From the NCBI GenBank assembly GCA_020630455.1, contig JAHDBK010000273.1, forward strand, positions 1-5,654: a stretch of DNA of 5,654 bases. Direction: 5' to 3'. The position numbers and the translations under genes are program-made. The notes below the pieces were generated by a model that saw nothing but the letters and a program-made list of their open reading frames with translations, was not told where the DNA came from and did not search any database. Of this stretch, positions 1 through 5,558 are shown one piece after another; positions within the stretch are counted from its first letter, which is position 1, and every line of letters begins with the position of its first letter. The stretch comes from Saprospiraceae bacterium (GTDB taxonomy: Bacteria > Bacteroidota > Bacteroidia > Chitinophagales > Saprospiraceae).

Positions 1-95
1 GATAAAATATTTATAAAGACAAGTTCTTAATATGTTGATTATCATAAAGATTAAAGTTTAATAGTTCGTCATTTGATAAAGTGGTAAAAATTTTA

Positions 96-147
96 TTTCT
101 AATAGTTGAATAATAAAGAAATTTCTTTATTATTCAACTATTAGAAA
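96..147 (-). terminator. 52-bp perfect palindrome, probable obg terminator
   Basis: Bases 96-121 and 122-147 are exact reverse complements, so the transcript can form a hairpin of about 24 pairs with a minimal loop. It is AT-rich, lies 45 bases beyond the obg stop, and on the minus strand is followed by an A/T-rich stretch (complement of 86-95) containing five consecutive T. It is the only strong hairpin near the obg 3' end. The T-tract is not immediately adjacent, so efficiency is uncertain. Its centre contains a 20-bp palindrome also found at 3689-3708. Confidence 0.55.
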
Positions 148-182
148 AGTCTAATGTCTATAGTCTATTATCTGATTGTCTA
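148..182. repeat. Degenerate heptamer tandem repeat, five units
   Basis: The 35 bases divide exactly into five 7-mers: AGTCTAA, TGTCTAT, AGTCTAT, TATCTGA, TTGTCTA. Most share a GTCTA core. The array fills the gap between the palindrome (ending at 147) and the mobile-element terminus (starting at 183). Short heptamer arrays are known in intergenic DNA of some bacteria, for example the STRR sequences of cyanobacteria, but no relationship to those is claimed. Confidence 0.5.
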
Positions 183-192
183 AAACATGCTC

Positions 193-1194
193 TTATATAA
201 TTTCTCTATTTAATTCTTTCCAAAGCAAATCTTTAAGTTCAGTTAAACCACTTTGAGCTACGGAAGAAATAAAACAATATTCAATATCCTGAGGAATGTC
301 TTTTTGTAATAATTCTTTGAGTTCTTGGTCTAGCATATCCGCTTTAGTAATAGCCAAGACTTTTGGTTTATCAAGTAACTCAGGGTTGAATTGTTCTAGC
401 TCATTGAGAAGGATGTCATATTCTTTTTGAATATCATCAGTATCACAAGGAATCATGAAGAGTAAAACTGCGTTTCTTTCGATATGTCTTAAAAAACGAT
501 GTCCAATTCCTTTTCCTTCATGGGCTTTTTCAATGATACCTGGGATATCGGCCATTACAAAGGATTGATGATTTCTATAAGAAACAATTCCTAAGTTAGG
601 TGTAAGGGTAGTGAAGGGATAGTTGCCAATTTTAGGTTTAGCAGCAGTTAAAACTGAAAGTAAAGTAGATTTTCCAGCATTAGGGAAACCAACTAAACCG
701 ACATCTGCTAAAACTTTAAGTTCTAGTATTTTCCACTCTTCTTTTCCTTCTTGACCAGGTTGAGCATATCTAGGAGATTGATTGGTTGGTGATTTGAAGT
801 GAGCATTACCAAGCCCTCCTTTTCCTCCACTGACTAGAATTTGAGTTTCTCCATCTTCCATGATCTCAAAATGCACCTCTCCCGTTTCAGCATCTTTGGC
901 AATGGTACCAATAGGGACATCTAAAATTACATCTTTTCCTGTAGCTCCTGTTTTGTGGCTTGACGAACCATCTCCTCCCATCTCTGCAATGACATGTTTT
1001 CTATATTTGAGGTGAAGTAATGTCCACATTTGTGCATTGCCTCTAAGGATGATATGTCCTCCTCGTCCACCATCTCCACCATCTGGTCCTCCTTTGGGAT
1101 TGAGCCTAGACCTAAAAAAATGAGTAGACCCCTTGCCCCCTTTTCCAGAGCGACAACATATTTTTACATAATCTACAAAATTTTGGTCTGCCAT
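193..1194 (-). CDS. obg: Obg family GTPase (ObgE/CgtA), ribosome assembly
   Basis: A 333-residue cytoplasmic GTPase of the Obg family, which binds the large ribosomal subunit during late assembly and is usually essential. The glycine-rich Obg fold occupies about residues 5-160, including GGPDGGDGGRGG (35-46). The G domain follows: P-loop GFPNAGKS (169-176), switch I TTLTPN (195-200), G3 DIPG (216-219), the Obg signature HEGKGIGHRFLRHIER (225-240), G4 TKAD (283-286) and G5 ISS (309-311). G4 has Thr where canonical NKxD has Asn, a substitution met in this family. The protein ends soon after the G domain, so the variable C-terminal OCT extension of some homologues is absent. The start is the ATG at 1192-1194, giving the standard N-terminus; its leader is A-rich with no Shine-Dalgarno. 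The stop TAA coincides with the TTA flanking the copy A terminus. Confidence 0.97.
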   Translation of the reverse strand: MADQNFVDYVKICCRSGKGGKGSTHFFRSRLNPKGGPDGGDGGRGGHIILRGNAQMWTLLHLKYRKHVIAEMGGDGSSSHKTGATGKDVILDVPIGTIAKDAETGEVHFEIMEDGETQILVSGGKGGLGNAHFKSPTNQSPRYAQPGQEGKEEWKILELKVLADVGLVGFPNAGKSTLLSVLTAAKPKIGNYPFTTLTPNLGIVSYRNHQSFVMADIPGIIEKAHEGKGIGHRFLRHIERNAVLLFMIPCDTDDIQKEYDILLNELEQFNPELLDKPKVLAITKADMLDQELKELLQKDIPQDIEYCFISSVAQSGLTELKDLLWKELNREII

Positions 1195-1227
1195 TTTTTT
1201 AGTATTTAGTATAAAGTACAGCGTATT

Positions 1228-1254
1228 GAGTATGATATTTTAAACATACTCTTA
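1228..1254. repeat. Small inverted repeat resembling paired termini of the MITE-like element
   Basis: GAGTATG (1228-1234) and CATACTC (1245-1251) are exact reverse complements separated by 10 bases and followed by TTA. The right part, TTTAAACATACTCTTA (1239-1254), differs from the copy B right end at 2272-2287 by one base. It could be a decayed or internally deleted element, or a chance hairpin in the obg leader. No matching TTA sits on the left (the flank is ATT). It lies 34 bases upstream of the obg start codon and may affect obg expression. Confidence 0.35.
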
Positions 1255-1308
1255 ATTCGACTGACTTATTAGTTGAAGGACAAAAGAAATTAAATTTTTA
1301 TATTAATA

Positions 1309-1326
1309 ATAAAGAATTTTCTTTAT
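1309..1326. repeat. Short AT-rich inverted repeat, variant of the AATAAAGAAA palindrome
   Basis: ATAAAGAA (1309-1316) and TTCTTTAT (1319-1326) pair around a TT spacer. It closely resembles the palindromes centred at 121/122 and 3698/3699, differing at the centre. It sits between the adk terminator and the obg start. Its function is unknown; it may be a weak second terminator for adk or part of a dispersed intergenic repeat. Confidence 0.4.
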
Positions 1327-1344
1327 CTAACAACTTATTACCTA

Positions 1345-1390
1345 ATAAAAATGTCATTGTATTATTCAATTAATACAATGACATTTTTAT
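1345..1390 (-). terminator. Rho-independent-type terminator of adk
   Basis: Two perfect 20-base arms (1345-1364 and 1371-1390) flank a six-base loop. Read on the minus strand, the hairpin starts 14 bases beyond the adk stop and its descending arm ends in TTTTTAT, supplying the U-rich tail. The stem is symmetric with A-runs on the plus strand too, but no plus-strand gene precedes it. It makes simple co-transcription of adk and obg unlikely despite their adjacency. Confidence 0.85.
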
Positions 1391-1404
1391 AGAAAAAATT
1401 CCAA

Positions 1405-1989
1405 TTATTTAGAATTGGATTGAATGTCGATTCTATCTATTAATCTTTCTGTAATTTCATCAATACTTCCTACTCCATCCACAATATATGCTTTTCTTGA
1501 TGTAGCATAGTATAATGCTACTGGAATAGTTTCACTTTTATATACCTCAATTCTATTAGCAATGATACTAGTATCTTGGTCATCACTTCTTCCTGAAGTT
1601 TTACCTCTTTCTAATAGCCTTTTGGTTAACTCTTCATCAGCAACTCTTAGTTCGATTAGACAAGTAATTTCTGTATCTAATTCATTCAATAAATTATCTA
1701 GAGCTTGTGCTTGGTTGTAAGTTCTAGGAAAACCATCAAAAATAAATCCTTTAGCTTTAGGATTCGCTTCTACTTCTTTGCGAAGCATTCCTACTGTAAC
1801 ACTATCAGGAACTAACTCACCTTTGTCTAAATATTTTAGGGCTTCTTTACCTAAATCCGTTTTGTTTTTAATAGCTTTTCTAAATAAATCACCTGTAGAA
1901 ATGTGGTGTAAATTGTATTTTTTTACTAATCTGTCAGCTTGTGTTCCTTTACCTGAGCCGGGAGGACCAAATAAAATTAAATTGATCAT
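1405..1989 (-). CDS. adk: Adenylate kinase, short-LID type
   Basis: A 194-residue cytoplasmic enzyme catalysing ATP + AMP to and from 2 ADP, needed for nucleotide balance and energy homeostasis. Visible motifs: P-loop GPPGSGKGT (8-16), AMP-site STGDLFR (31-37), GELVPD (57-62), signature FDGFPRT (84-90) containing catalytic Asp85 and Arg89, and RGKTSGRSDD (128-137) at the lid. The lid is the short form without the zinc-binding cysteines of the long type, consistent with the length below 200 residues. The ATG start at 1987-1989 puts the P-loop at the usual distance from the N-terminus. A promoter-like -7 box lies 35 bases upstream and a strong terminator follows. In several Bacteroidota adk lies between hpt and obg; here obg is next downstream, but a membrane protein gene lies upstream instead of hpt. 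Confidence 0.98.
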   Translation of the reverse strand: MINLILFGPPGSGKGTQADRLVKKYNLHHISTGDLFRKAIKNKTDLGKEALKYLDKGELVPDSVTVGMLRKEVEANPKAKGFIFDGFPRTYNQAQALDNLLNELDTEITCLIELRVADEELTKRLLERGKTSGRSDDQDTSIIANRIEVYKSETIPVALYYATSRKAYIVDGVGSIDEITERLIDRIDIQSNSK

Positions 1990-2023
1990 TTAAATTATAG
2001 TTTTATTTATAAAAATTCGAACA

Positions 2024-2031
2024 CAAAGGTA
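2024..2031 (-). promoter_or_regulatory. Candidate Bacteroidota -7 promoter box for adk
   Basis: On the minus strand this reads TACCTTTG, an exact match to the Bacteroidota sigma-A -7 consensus TAnnTTTG. It lies 34 bases before the adk ATG, leaving a short A/T-rich leader of about 25-30 bases. No clear TTG -33 element is visible at the usual spacing, so the call rests on the -7 box and its position. Confidence 0.6.
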
Positions 2032-2076
2032 TTATATTCTTTTTAATAAAAGAAAAAATAATATATTAACAAATCG

Positions 2077-2112
2077 TTTTTCATTAATATTAATAAAAAA
2101 TCTAATGAAAAA
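2077..2112. other. AT-rich hairpin between the MITE-like element and the adk promoter
   Basis: TTTTTCATTA (2077-2086) and TAATGAAAAA (2103-2112) are perfect complements around a 16-base loop that includes the palindrome ATTAATATTAAT (2083-2094). It is not followed by a T-tract on the minus strand, so it is not a good terminator in that direction. It may be an old terminator separated from its gene by copy B, or chance in AT-rich DNA. Confidence 0.3.
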
Positions 2113-2126
2113 TAAATGTTTAAAAT

Positions 2127-2287
2127 TTAGAGCATGTTTAAAAATTTATCACAATGATAATCAATAGATTGAGGTTTTGGCGAAATAAATATTTTTGAGT
2201 TTATCGGGATAAACAATAAAATATTTATAAAGACAAGTTCTTAATATGTTGATTATCATAAAGATTAAAAATTTAAACATGCTCTTA
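2127..2287. mobile_element. Complete 155-bp fold-back MITE-like element (copy B) with TTA flanking duplication
   Basis: The element spans 2130-2284. Its termini are perfect 13-bp inverted repeats, GAGCATGTTTAAA (2130-2142) and its complement (2272-2284), flanked by TTA at 2127-2129 and 2285-2287. The inverted symmetry continues through the whole element: by hand alignment the halves match at about three quarters of positions, meeting in the hairpin GTTTATC-GG-GATAAAC (2199-2214). It encodes no protein, so any movement would need a transposase elsewhere. A three-base TNA duplication and GAG-type ends recall the IS1031 group of IS5 family elements; this is inference from memory of that group. 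Its right end lies 13 bases beyond the stop of the gene ending at 2301, where the hairpin may act as a terminator. Confidence 0.8.
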
Positions 2288-2300
2288 AATGAAATATATC

Positions 2301-3530
2301 CTAATCTTGCTGATAAGTGTTTCCTATGTTCACTTCTTCATCATCGTCTTTACCATTAACTCTATCAAGGAATAATTTTAAATTATTAATTCCAGGATCA
2401 TTATTAGCGATTTCAGAAACAACAGCTAAAATAGGTGTAGTTAAACCAGCTGATTGCCCTAATTCTTGAAGTGCATTCATATTATCTAATCCCTTAGCAT
2501 TATAAGTTTCCTTTAATGCAATGAAATCATAAATAGAACGGATACCTAATTTATTGACTTTTTCTAAATCATCTTTTACATGGCACATCAATTTGGCTTG
2601 ACCAATCCAATCTAGGATTTGTCTAGATTCAAAAGGGGTTTTGATAATTAATTGTATTAAACCAGCTTGAGCTAAGTTTTGAGCATTATCAATACCTTCT
2701 TCCCAAAGCCTTTCTCTATGTACATCACTCATCCCTTCAATGTGACGAAGGTGTAATTCTTTATTATTAACATCACTACCACTGAATATTTTTTTCATTA
2801 TATCTAATAGATAATGGAAAAATCTTTCTGGTAATGTACCCACTACAAAAGCAATAGCAGGAACGAACGAATAAGAATAAGTAGTATCTCCTAATAATGA
2901 AATTTCATTACTAATGAATGAAAAAATAAGAGCAACACCACATGCAAACAAAATTCTAAAACTCGCTTTGTAATACAGGATAGGTGTTATATCAGATTTA
3001 GATAATCTTCGTACCATATTTGAGGCAGACCAAAGATAGGCTCCCATGAAAGCCCAAGCCAAAGTGGCAATACTTCTTCTAATGTAATCATTGACTTGTA
3101 AATCGACAAGATTGTGGTCTATTGTCTCTAAGCCAAAATGCATACCTAAAAAGAATGGATTATGCATGAAATTGTTAGTAGCTCCTTCTGTATATAATTG
3201 TCCAATAAACGAAGATGGAAAGATAAAAATTGAACTGATTAGAGCAGAGGTAACAGTAAAAAATGCAAGGGGTAGATAATAAGTTTTTCTGGATAAAACA
3301 GTACTTGGTTTTCTAGTCTCTTTTTTGTCTTCTTGTTGTCCAATTCCTTTTGAAACTACAACATCTTTTTCTTTCTTTTCAAGACCAAAGTCTTTCATTA
3401 CCTTTTTATACTCATCATCTTTTCTCATCATTTTTAATCTGAAAAAAGACCAAAATATTATAATCCCAAATCCATTAATCAATAAGAAAAATAGACCCTT
3501 ACTTACCGTTGTATAAATATCTCCTCCCAT
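2301..3530 (-). CDS. Multi-pass membrane protein with helix-hairpin-helix-like C-terminal region, function unknown
   Basis: A 409-residue protein I do not recognise as a named family. Hydrophobic segments at about 12-30, 86-104, 153-170, 190-208 and 221-236 suggest five membrane helices. A charged Lys/Glu-rich linker (32-82) separates the first two. The C-terminal region of about 160 residues is soluble. Its stretch 261-289 (LRHIEGM, then RLWEEGIDNAQNLAQA) has the spacing of helix-hairpin-helix or DUF4332-like repeats, followed by LIIKTPFESRQILDWIGQAKL (294-314), as in proteins where tandem HhH units end in a W-QA helix. A second 'LGIRSIYDFIAL' unit is at 328-339. The tail (394-409) is acidic. 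Such regions can bind nucleic acid or protein; neither is shown here. The ATG at 3528-3530 is chosen because the first membrane helix follows it; the leader has no Shine-Dalgarno. No operon partner is visible. Confidence 0.85.
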   Translation of the reverse strand: MGGDIYTTVSKGLFFLLINGFGIIIFWSFFRLKMMRKDDEYKKVMKDFGLEKKEKDVVVSKGIGQQEDKKETRKPSTVLSRKTYYLPLAFFTVTSALISSIFIFPSSFIGQLYTEGATNNFMHNPFFLGMHFGLETIDHNLVDLQVNDYIRRSIATLAWAFMGAYLWSASNMVRRLSKSDITPILYYKASFRILFACGVALIFSFISNEISLLGDTTYSYSFVPAIAFVVGTLPERFFHYLLDIMKKIFSGSDVNNKELHLRHIEGMSDVHRERLWEEGIDNAQNLAQAGLIQLIIKTPFESRQILDWIGQAKLMCHVKDDLEKVNKLGIRSIYDFIALKETYNAKGLDNMNALQELGQSAGLTTPILAVVSEIANNDPGINNLKLFLDRVNGKDDDEEVNIGNTYQQD

Positions 3531-3688
3531 GTTGGTTTTTAGTTAATTTTAAAAAAATGGTTTATGTTTTTGTATTTCAGTCTTAAATATATGAAGAATT
3601 TATAATTTAAAAAATTATCATTCTTCTTTTTTAAACTTATTACTAAATAATTGCTTTTTTTTACAAAAATGAATGTTTTTTTAATGAA

Positions 3689-3708
3689 AATAAAGAAATT
3701 TCTTTATT
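3689..3708. repeat. 20-bp perfect palindrome shared with the obg 3' region
   Basis: AATAAAGAAATTTCTTTATT is its own reverse complement and also occurs exactly at 112-131, at the centre of the palindrome downstream of obg; a variant lies at 1309-1326. Here it sits 8 bases beyond the hairpin arm of the barrel gene's terminator, and may act as a back-up hairpin. In DNA this AT-rich such words can arise by chance, but exact sharing of 20 bases is suggestive. Confidence 0.5.
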
Positions 3709-3716
3709 AAAAATAA

Positions 3717-3750
3717 AAAAAGCCTAGAAATACAAATTTCTAGGCTTTTT
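3717..3750 (-). terminator. Intrinsic terminator of the outer-membrane barrel gene
   Basis: Perfect 15-base arms at 3717-3731 and 3736-3750 flank the loop ACAA, with a GC-containing core AGCCTAG. On the minus strand the hairpin starts 19 bases beyond the stop at 3770 and runs into TTTTTT ATTTTT. The opposite strand is also followed by a T-rich tract (3746-3758), so it could work both ways, but no plus-strand gene ends here. Confidence 0.9.
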
Positions 3751-3769
3751 AATTTTTTTAGCAATTGTT

Positions 3770-4474
3770 TTAAAACATTACACCAATTCTAATATTTACG
3801 GCATTCACGATACTTTTGGTTTTGTCGATTGATTCTAAACCTGTTTTTCCATAATAAGTATTGATGATACCACTTTGGAAAAATACACCACCGGTAATTG
3901 AAGTAGATTCACTTACGGAGTATTCAACTCCACCACCAAGTCCCCAAGACAATTGCATGATTCCTGTATCTTTTCCAATTCTAAAATCTTCGCTTTCATC
4001 AATTTTTCCTCTAGCAGCTAGATTAATACCTAAAGTAACTACAGGTACTTCTGCATAGTATCTCATATATCCCATTTCATTAGTTCTTAGTTTTAATGAA
4101 AAAGGTATTTCTAAATATTGATAATTGAAATTGACTTTGGGTGTACCACCAGTCATAAGATCTGGCTGAGAATCATTAAATAAGGCTACATTAACCGTAT
4201 CAGGAATACTATTAAAAACTAAATTGCCTCCTTGATTAAAAGACATGTTTATTCCAAAAGCAATAGCGTAGTTTTCTCTAAAATAACTTTCTCCAATAGC
4301 ACCAAATTTAAATGCAAAATTTGTACCTTCGCCAGTAACGGCACCTCCGTCAGAGTTGTTGGACATCCAGGTAAATGCTGGACTAGCATGTAAACCGAAT
4401 CTAAATCCATCATCTTGAGCAAAAGTCAATAGTGTCAATGTGCAAAAAACGAATGTAATTACAATTTTTTTCAT
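3770..4474 (-). CDS. PorT-type outer-membrane beta-barrel protein
   Basis: A 234-residue protein predicted to be secreted and inserted in the outer membrane. The start is ATG at 4472-4474, because MKKIVITFVFCTLTLLTFA is a clear signal peptide, likely cut after Ala19 to leave Gln20; the frame stays open upstream to an ATG at 4570, but that would bury the signal peptide and overlap gldB. The mature part has alternating amphipathic strands with glycine and aromatic residues, for example FAFKFGAIGESYFRENYAIAFG (53-74), QYLEIPFSLKLR (119-130), MQLSWGLGGGVEYS (173-186) and ITGGVFFQSG (193-202). It ends in Phe, as usual for barrel proteins assembled by BAM. This fits the Bacteroidota 'outer membrane protein beta-barrel' (PorT-like) families, whose members mostly lack assigned functions. 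It is transcribed divergently from gldB and has its own terminator. The exact ligand or role is unknown. Confidence 0.88.
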   Translation of the reverse strand: MKKIVITFVFCTLTLLTFAQDDGFRFGLHASPAFTWMSNNSDGGAVTGEGTNFAFKFGAIGESYFRENYAIAFGINMSFNQGGNLVFNSIPDTVNVALFNDSQPDLMTGGTPKVNFNYQYLEIPFSLKLRTNEMGYMRYYAEVPVVTLGINLAARGKIDESEDFRIGKDTGIMQLSWGLGGGVEYSVSESTSITGGVFFQSGIINTYYGKTGLESIDKTKSIVNAVNIRIGVMF

Positions 4475-4526
4475 AAATAATTGTTTTATAATTTGAATTA
4501 AAAAATTAATTTTTAAATAAAAATAA
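4475..4526. promoter_or_regulatory. Divergent promoter region between barrel gene and gldB
   Basis: These 52 bases separate two divergent start codons and must hold at least part of both leaders. They are almost entirely A/T. On the plus strand TATAATTTG (4487-4495) resembles a -7 box TAnnTTTG with one extra spacer base, about 32 bases before the gldB ATG. No exact consensus is seen for the minus-strand gene. Both starts have A-rich leaders rather than Shine-Dalgarno sequences. Confidence 0.4.
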
Positions 4527-5558
4527 ATGAATTTTATTAAACATAAAGTTAAACGAACAACAAGTATCATTGCTGCTTGTTGTTGTATTATTTTATTGTT
4601 AAGTCAATGTGGCAAAGATAATAATATTCCCGATGTTTCAAATATTGATATAGATATGAATATTATTAGATTTGAAAAAGAAATGTATGAAACGGATAGT
4701 AGCCAATACCAACAAAAAGCTAAAGAACTTTTGACAAAGTATAATGCTTTTGCAAAAAGATATACTGAAATCATGAGAGATAGACCTCGAAGAGATTCAT
4801 CAGATGAATATATTTTAGAATATTTGATGAAAGGTCCACAAATGCATATGCTTTACGATACATGTATGGCATTGTATGATGATTTTAGTTCTTATGAAAA
4901 TGAAATAAAAGAGGTCTTGAAATACTATCAATTTCACTTTCCTAAAATGCCAATTCCCCAGATTTATACTTGTCTAACGGAGTTTACCTATCAAGGATTC
5001 ACAGATGGACCTAATATGCTAGTGTTGAGTACAGAGTATTTTTTAGGCGAAAATTTTTCAGCTTATCAAGCTTTTGCTCCTCAATACCATTATAGATATT
5101 TTAGAGAGGACTATTGGGCAAGGACTGTTGCTGAACTATTGGCAACTGAAATGATGGCTATTATACCTCAAAACAATATGCTTGACGCTATGATTGACAA
5201 TGGCAAAAAAATATACATTACAGAACAATTGATTCCTTATGCTCAAGATAGTATGTTGCACCTTTATAGCAAGGAGCAAATGCAATGGTGTGAAGATAAT
5301 GAAGAATTAATCTGGTCTCATTTTGTCAATGAAGATTTATTGTATTCTGTTAAAAGAAGAGATTTTGTGAAATTCATTAGTCCTGCTCCCCACTCTCCTG
5401 GAATGCCTCCTGATGCTCCAGGAAGAACAGCTAATTATATTGGCTGGAAAATTATTAAAAAATATATGGAGAAAAACCCACAAATTAGTTTAGAAGATTT
5501 AGCCAATGAAGTAGATGCTCAAAAAATATTAAAAGATAGCAAGTATAAAGGTAGGTAG
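4527..5558 (+). CDS. gldB: GldB-family gliding motility lipoprotein
   Basis: A 343-residue predicted lipoprotein. The N-terminus has basic residues (5-10), a hydrophobic stretch (13-25) and a lipobox-like LLSQC ending at Cys28; Gln at -1 is less usual than Gly, Ala or Ser. The mature protein begins with the GldB-type segment NIDIDMNIIRFEKEMY (39-54). Later come MPIPQIYT (141-148), LSTEYFLG (167-174), the tyrosine-rich APQYHYRYFREDY (184-196), a DAMIDNGKKIYITEQLIP block, QWCEDNEELIW and the APGRTANYIGWKII block (297-310), together characteristic of GldB. In Flavobacterium johnsoniae GldB is required for gliding, but homologues occur widely in non-gliding Bacteroidota, so gliding cannot be concluded for this organism. 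I see no HExxH metal-binding motif. The ATG at 4527 gives a complete signal peptide. No strong terminator follows within the window. Confidence 0.88.
   Translation: MNFIKHKVKRTTSIIAACCCIILLLSQCGKDNNIPDVSNIDIDMNIIRFEKEMYETDSSQYQQKAKELLTKYNAFAKRYTEIMRDRPRRDSSDEYILEYLMKGPQMHMLYDTCMALYDDFSSYENEIKEVLKYYQFHFPKMPIPQIYTCLTEFTYQGFTDGPNMLVLSTEYFLGENFSAYQAFAPQYHYRYFREDYWARTVAELLATEMMAIIPQNNMLDAMIDNGKKIYITEQLIPYAQDSMLHLYSKEQMQWCEDNEELIWSHFVNEDLLYSVKRRDFVKFISPAPHSPGMPPDAPGRTANYIGWKIIKKYMEKNPQISLEDLANEVDAQKILKDSKYKGR

Larger units (their letters stand above)
1..195. mobile_element. Partial, rearranged copy (copy A) of the MITE-like repeat, abutting the obg stop
   Basis: Bases 2-55 are identical to 2216-2269 (54 of 54), the right inner arm of the complete element at 2130-2284. 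Bases 183-192 (AAACATGCTC) repeat that element's right terminus, and 193-195 is TTA, the same triplet that flanks the complete copy. Between the two matching parts lie 127 bases (56-182) that copy B lacks; they hold a 52-bp palindrome and a heptamer array. The left half, if present, lies outside the window. Either something was inserted or rearranged close to the right end of the element, or an internal fragment and a separate terminus lie side by side. There is no coding capacity. The 54-bp identity is seen directly; membership of one mobile family is inference. Confidence 0.7.

Noticed and set aside
1778..1993. Plus-strand open frame of 71 codons opposite adk
   Set aside because: It is antisense to an unmistakable adenylate kinase, with no leader or recognisable product.
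3091..3516. Two plus-strand open frames opposite the membrane-protein gene
   Set aside because: They are low-complexity shadows of the minus-strand coding sequence, with no recognisable features.
3584..3591. TATATTTA on the minus strand as a -7 box for the membrane-protein gene
   Set aside because: It differs from TAnnTTTG at the last base, has no TTG at the right distance, and such words are frequent in this AT-rich DNA.
3861..4058. Plus-strand open frame of 65 codons opposite the barrel gene
   Set aside because: It is antisense to a well-supported outer-membrane protein and shows no protein-like character.
4475..4570. Longer N-terminus for the barrel protein starting at 4570
   Set aside because: The extra 32 residues would precede a textbook signal peptide and overlap the start of gldB on the other strand; the ATG at 4474 explains the protein better.
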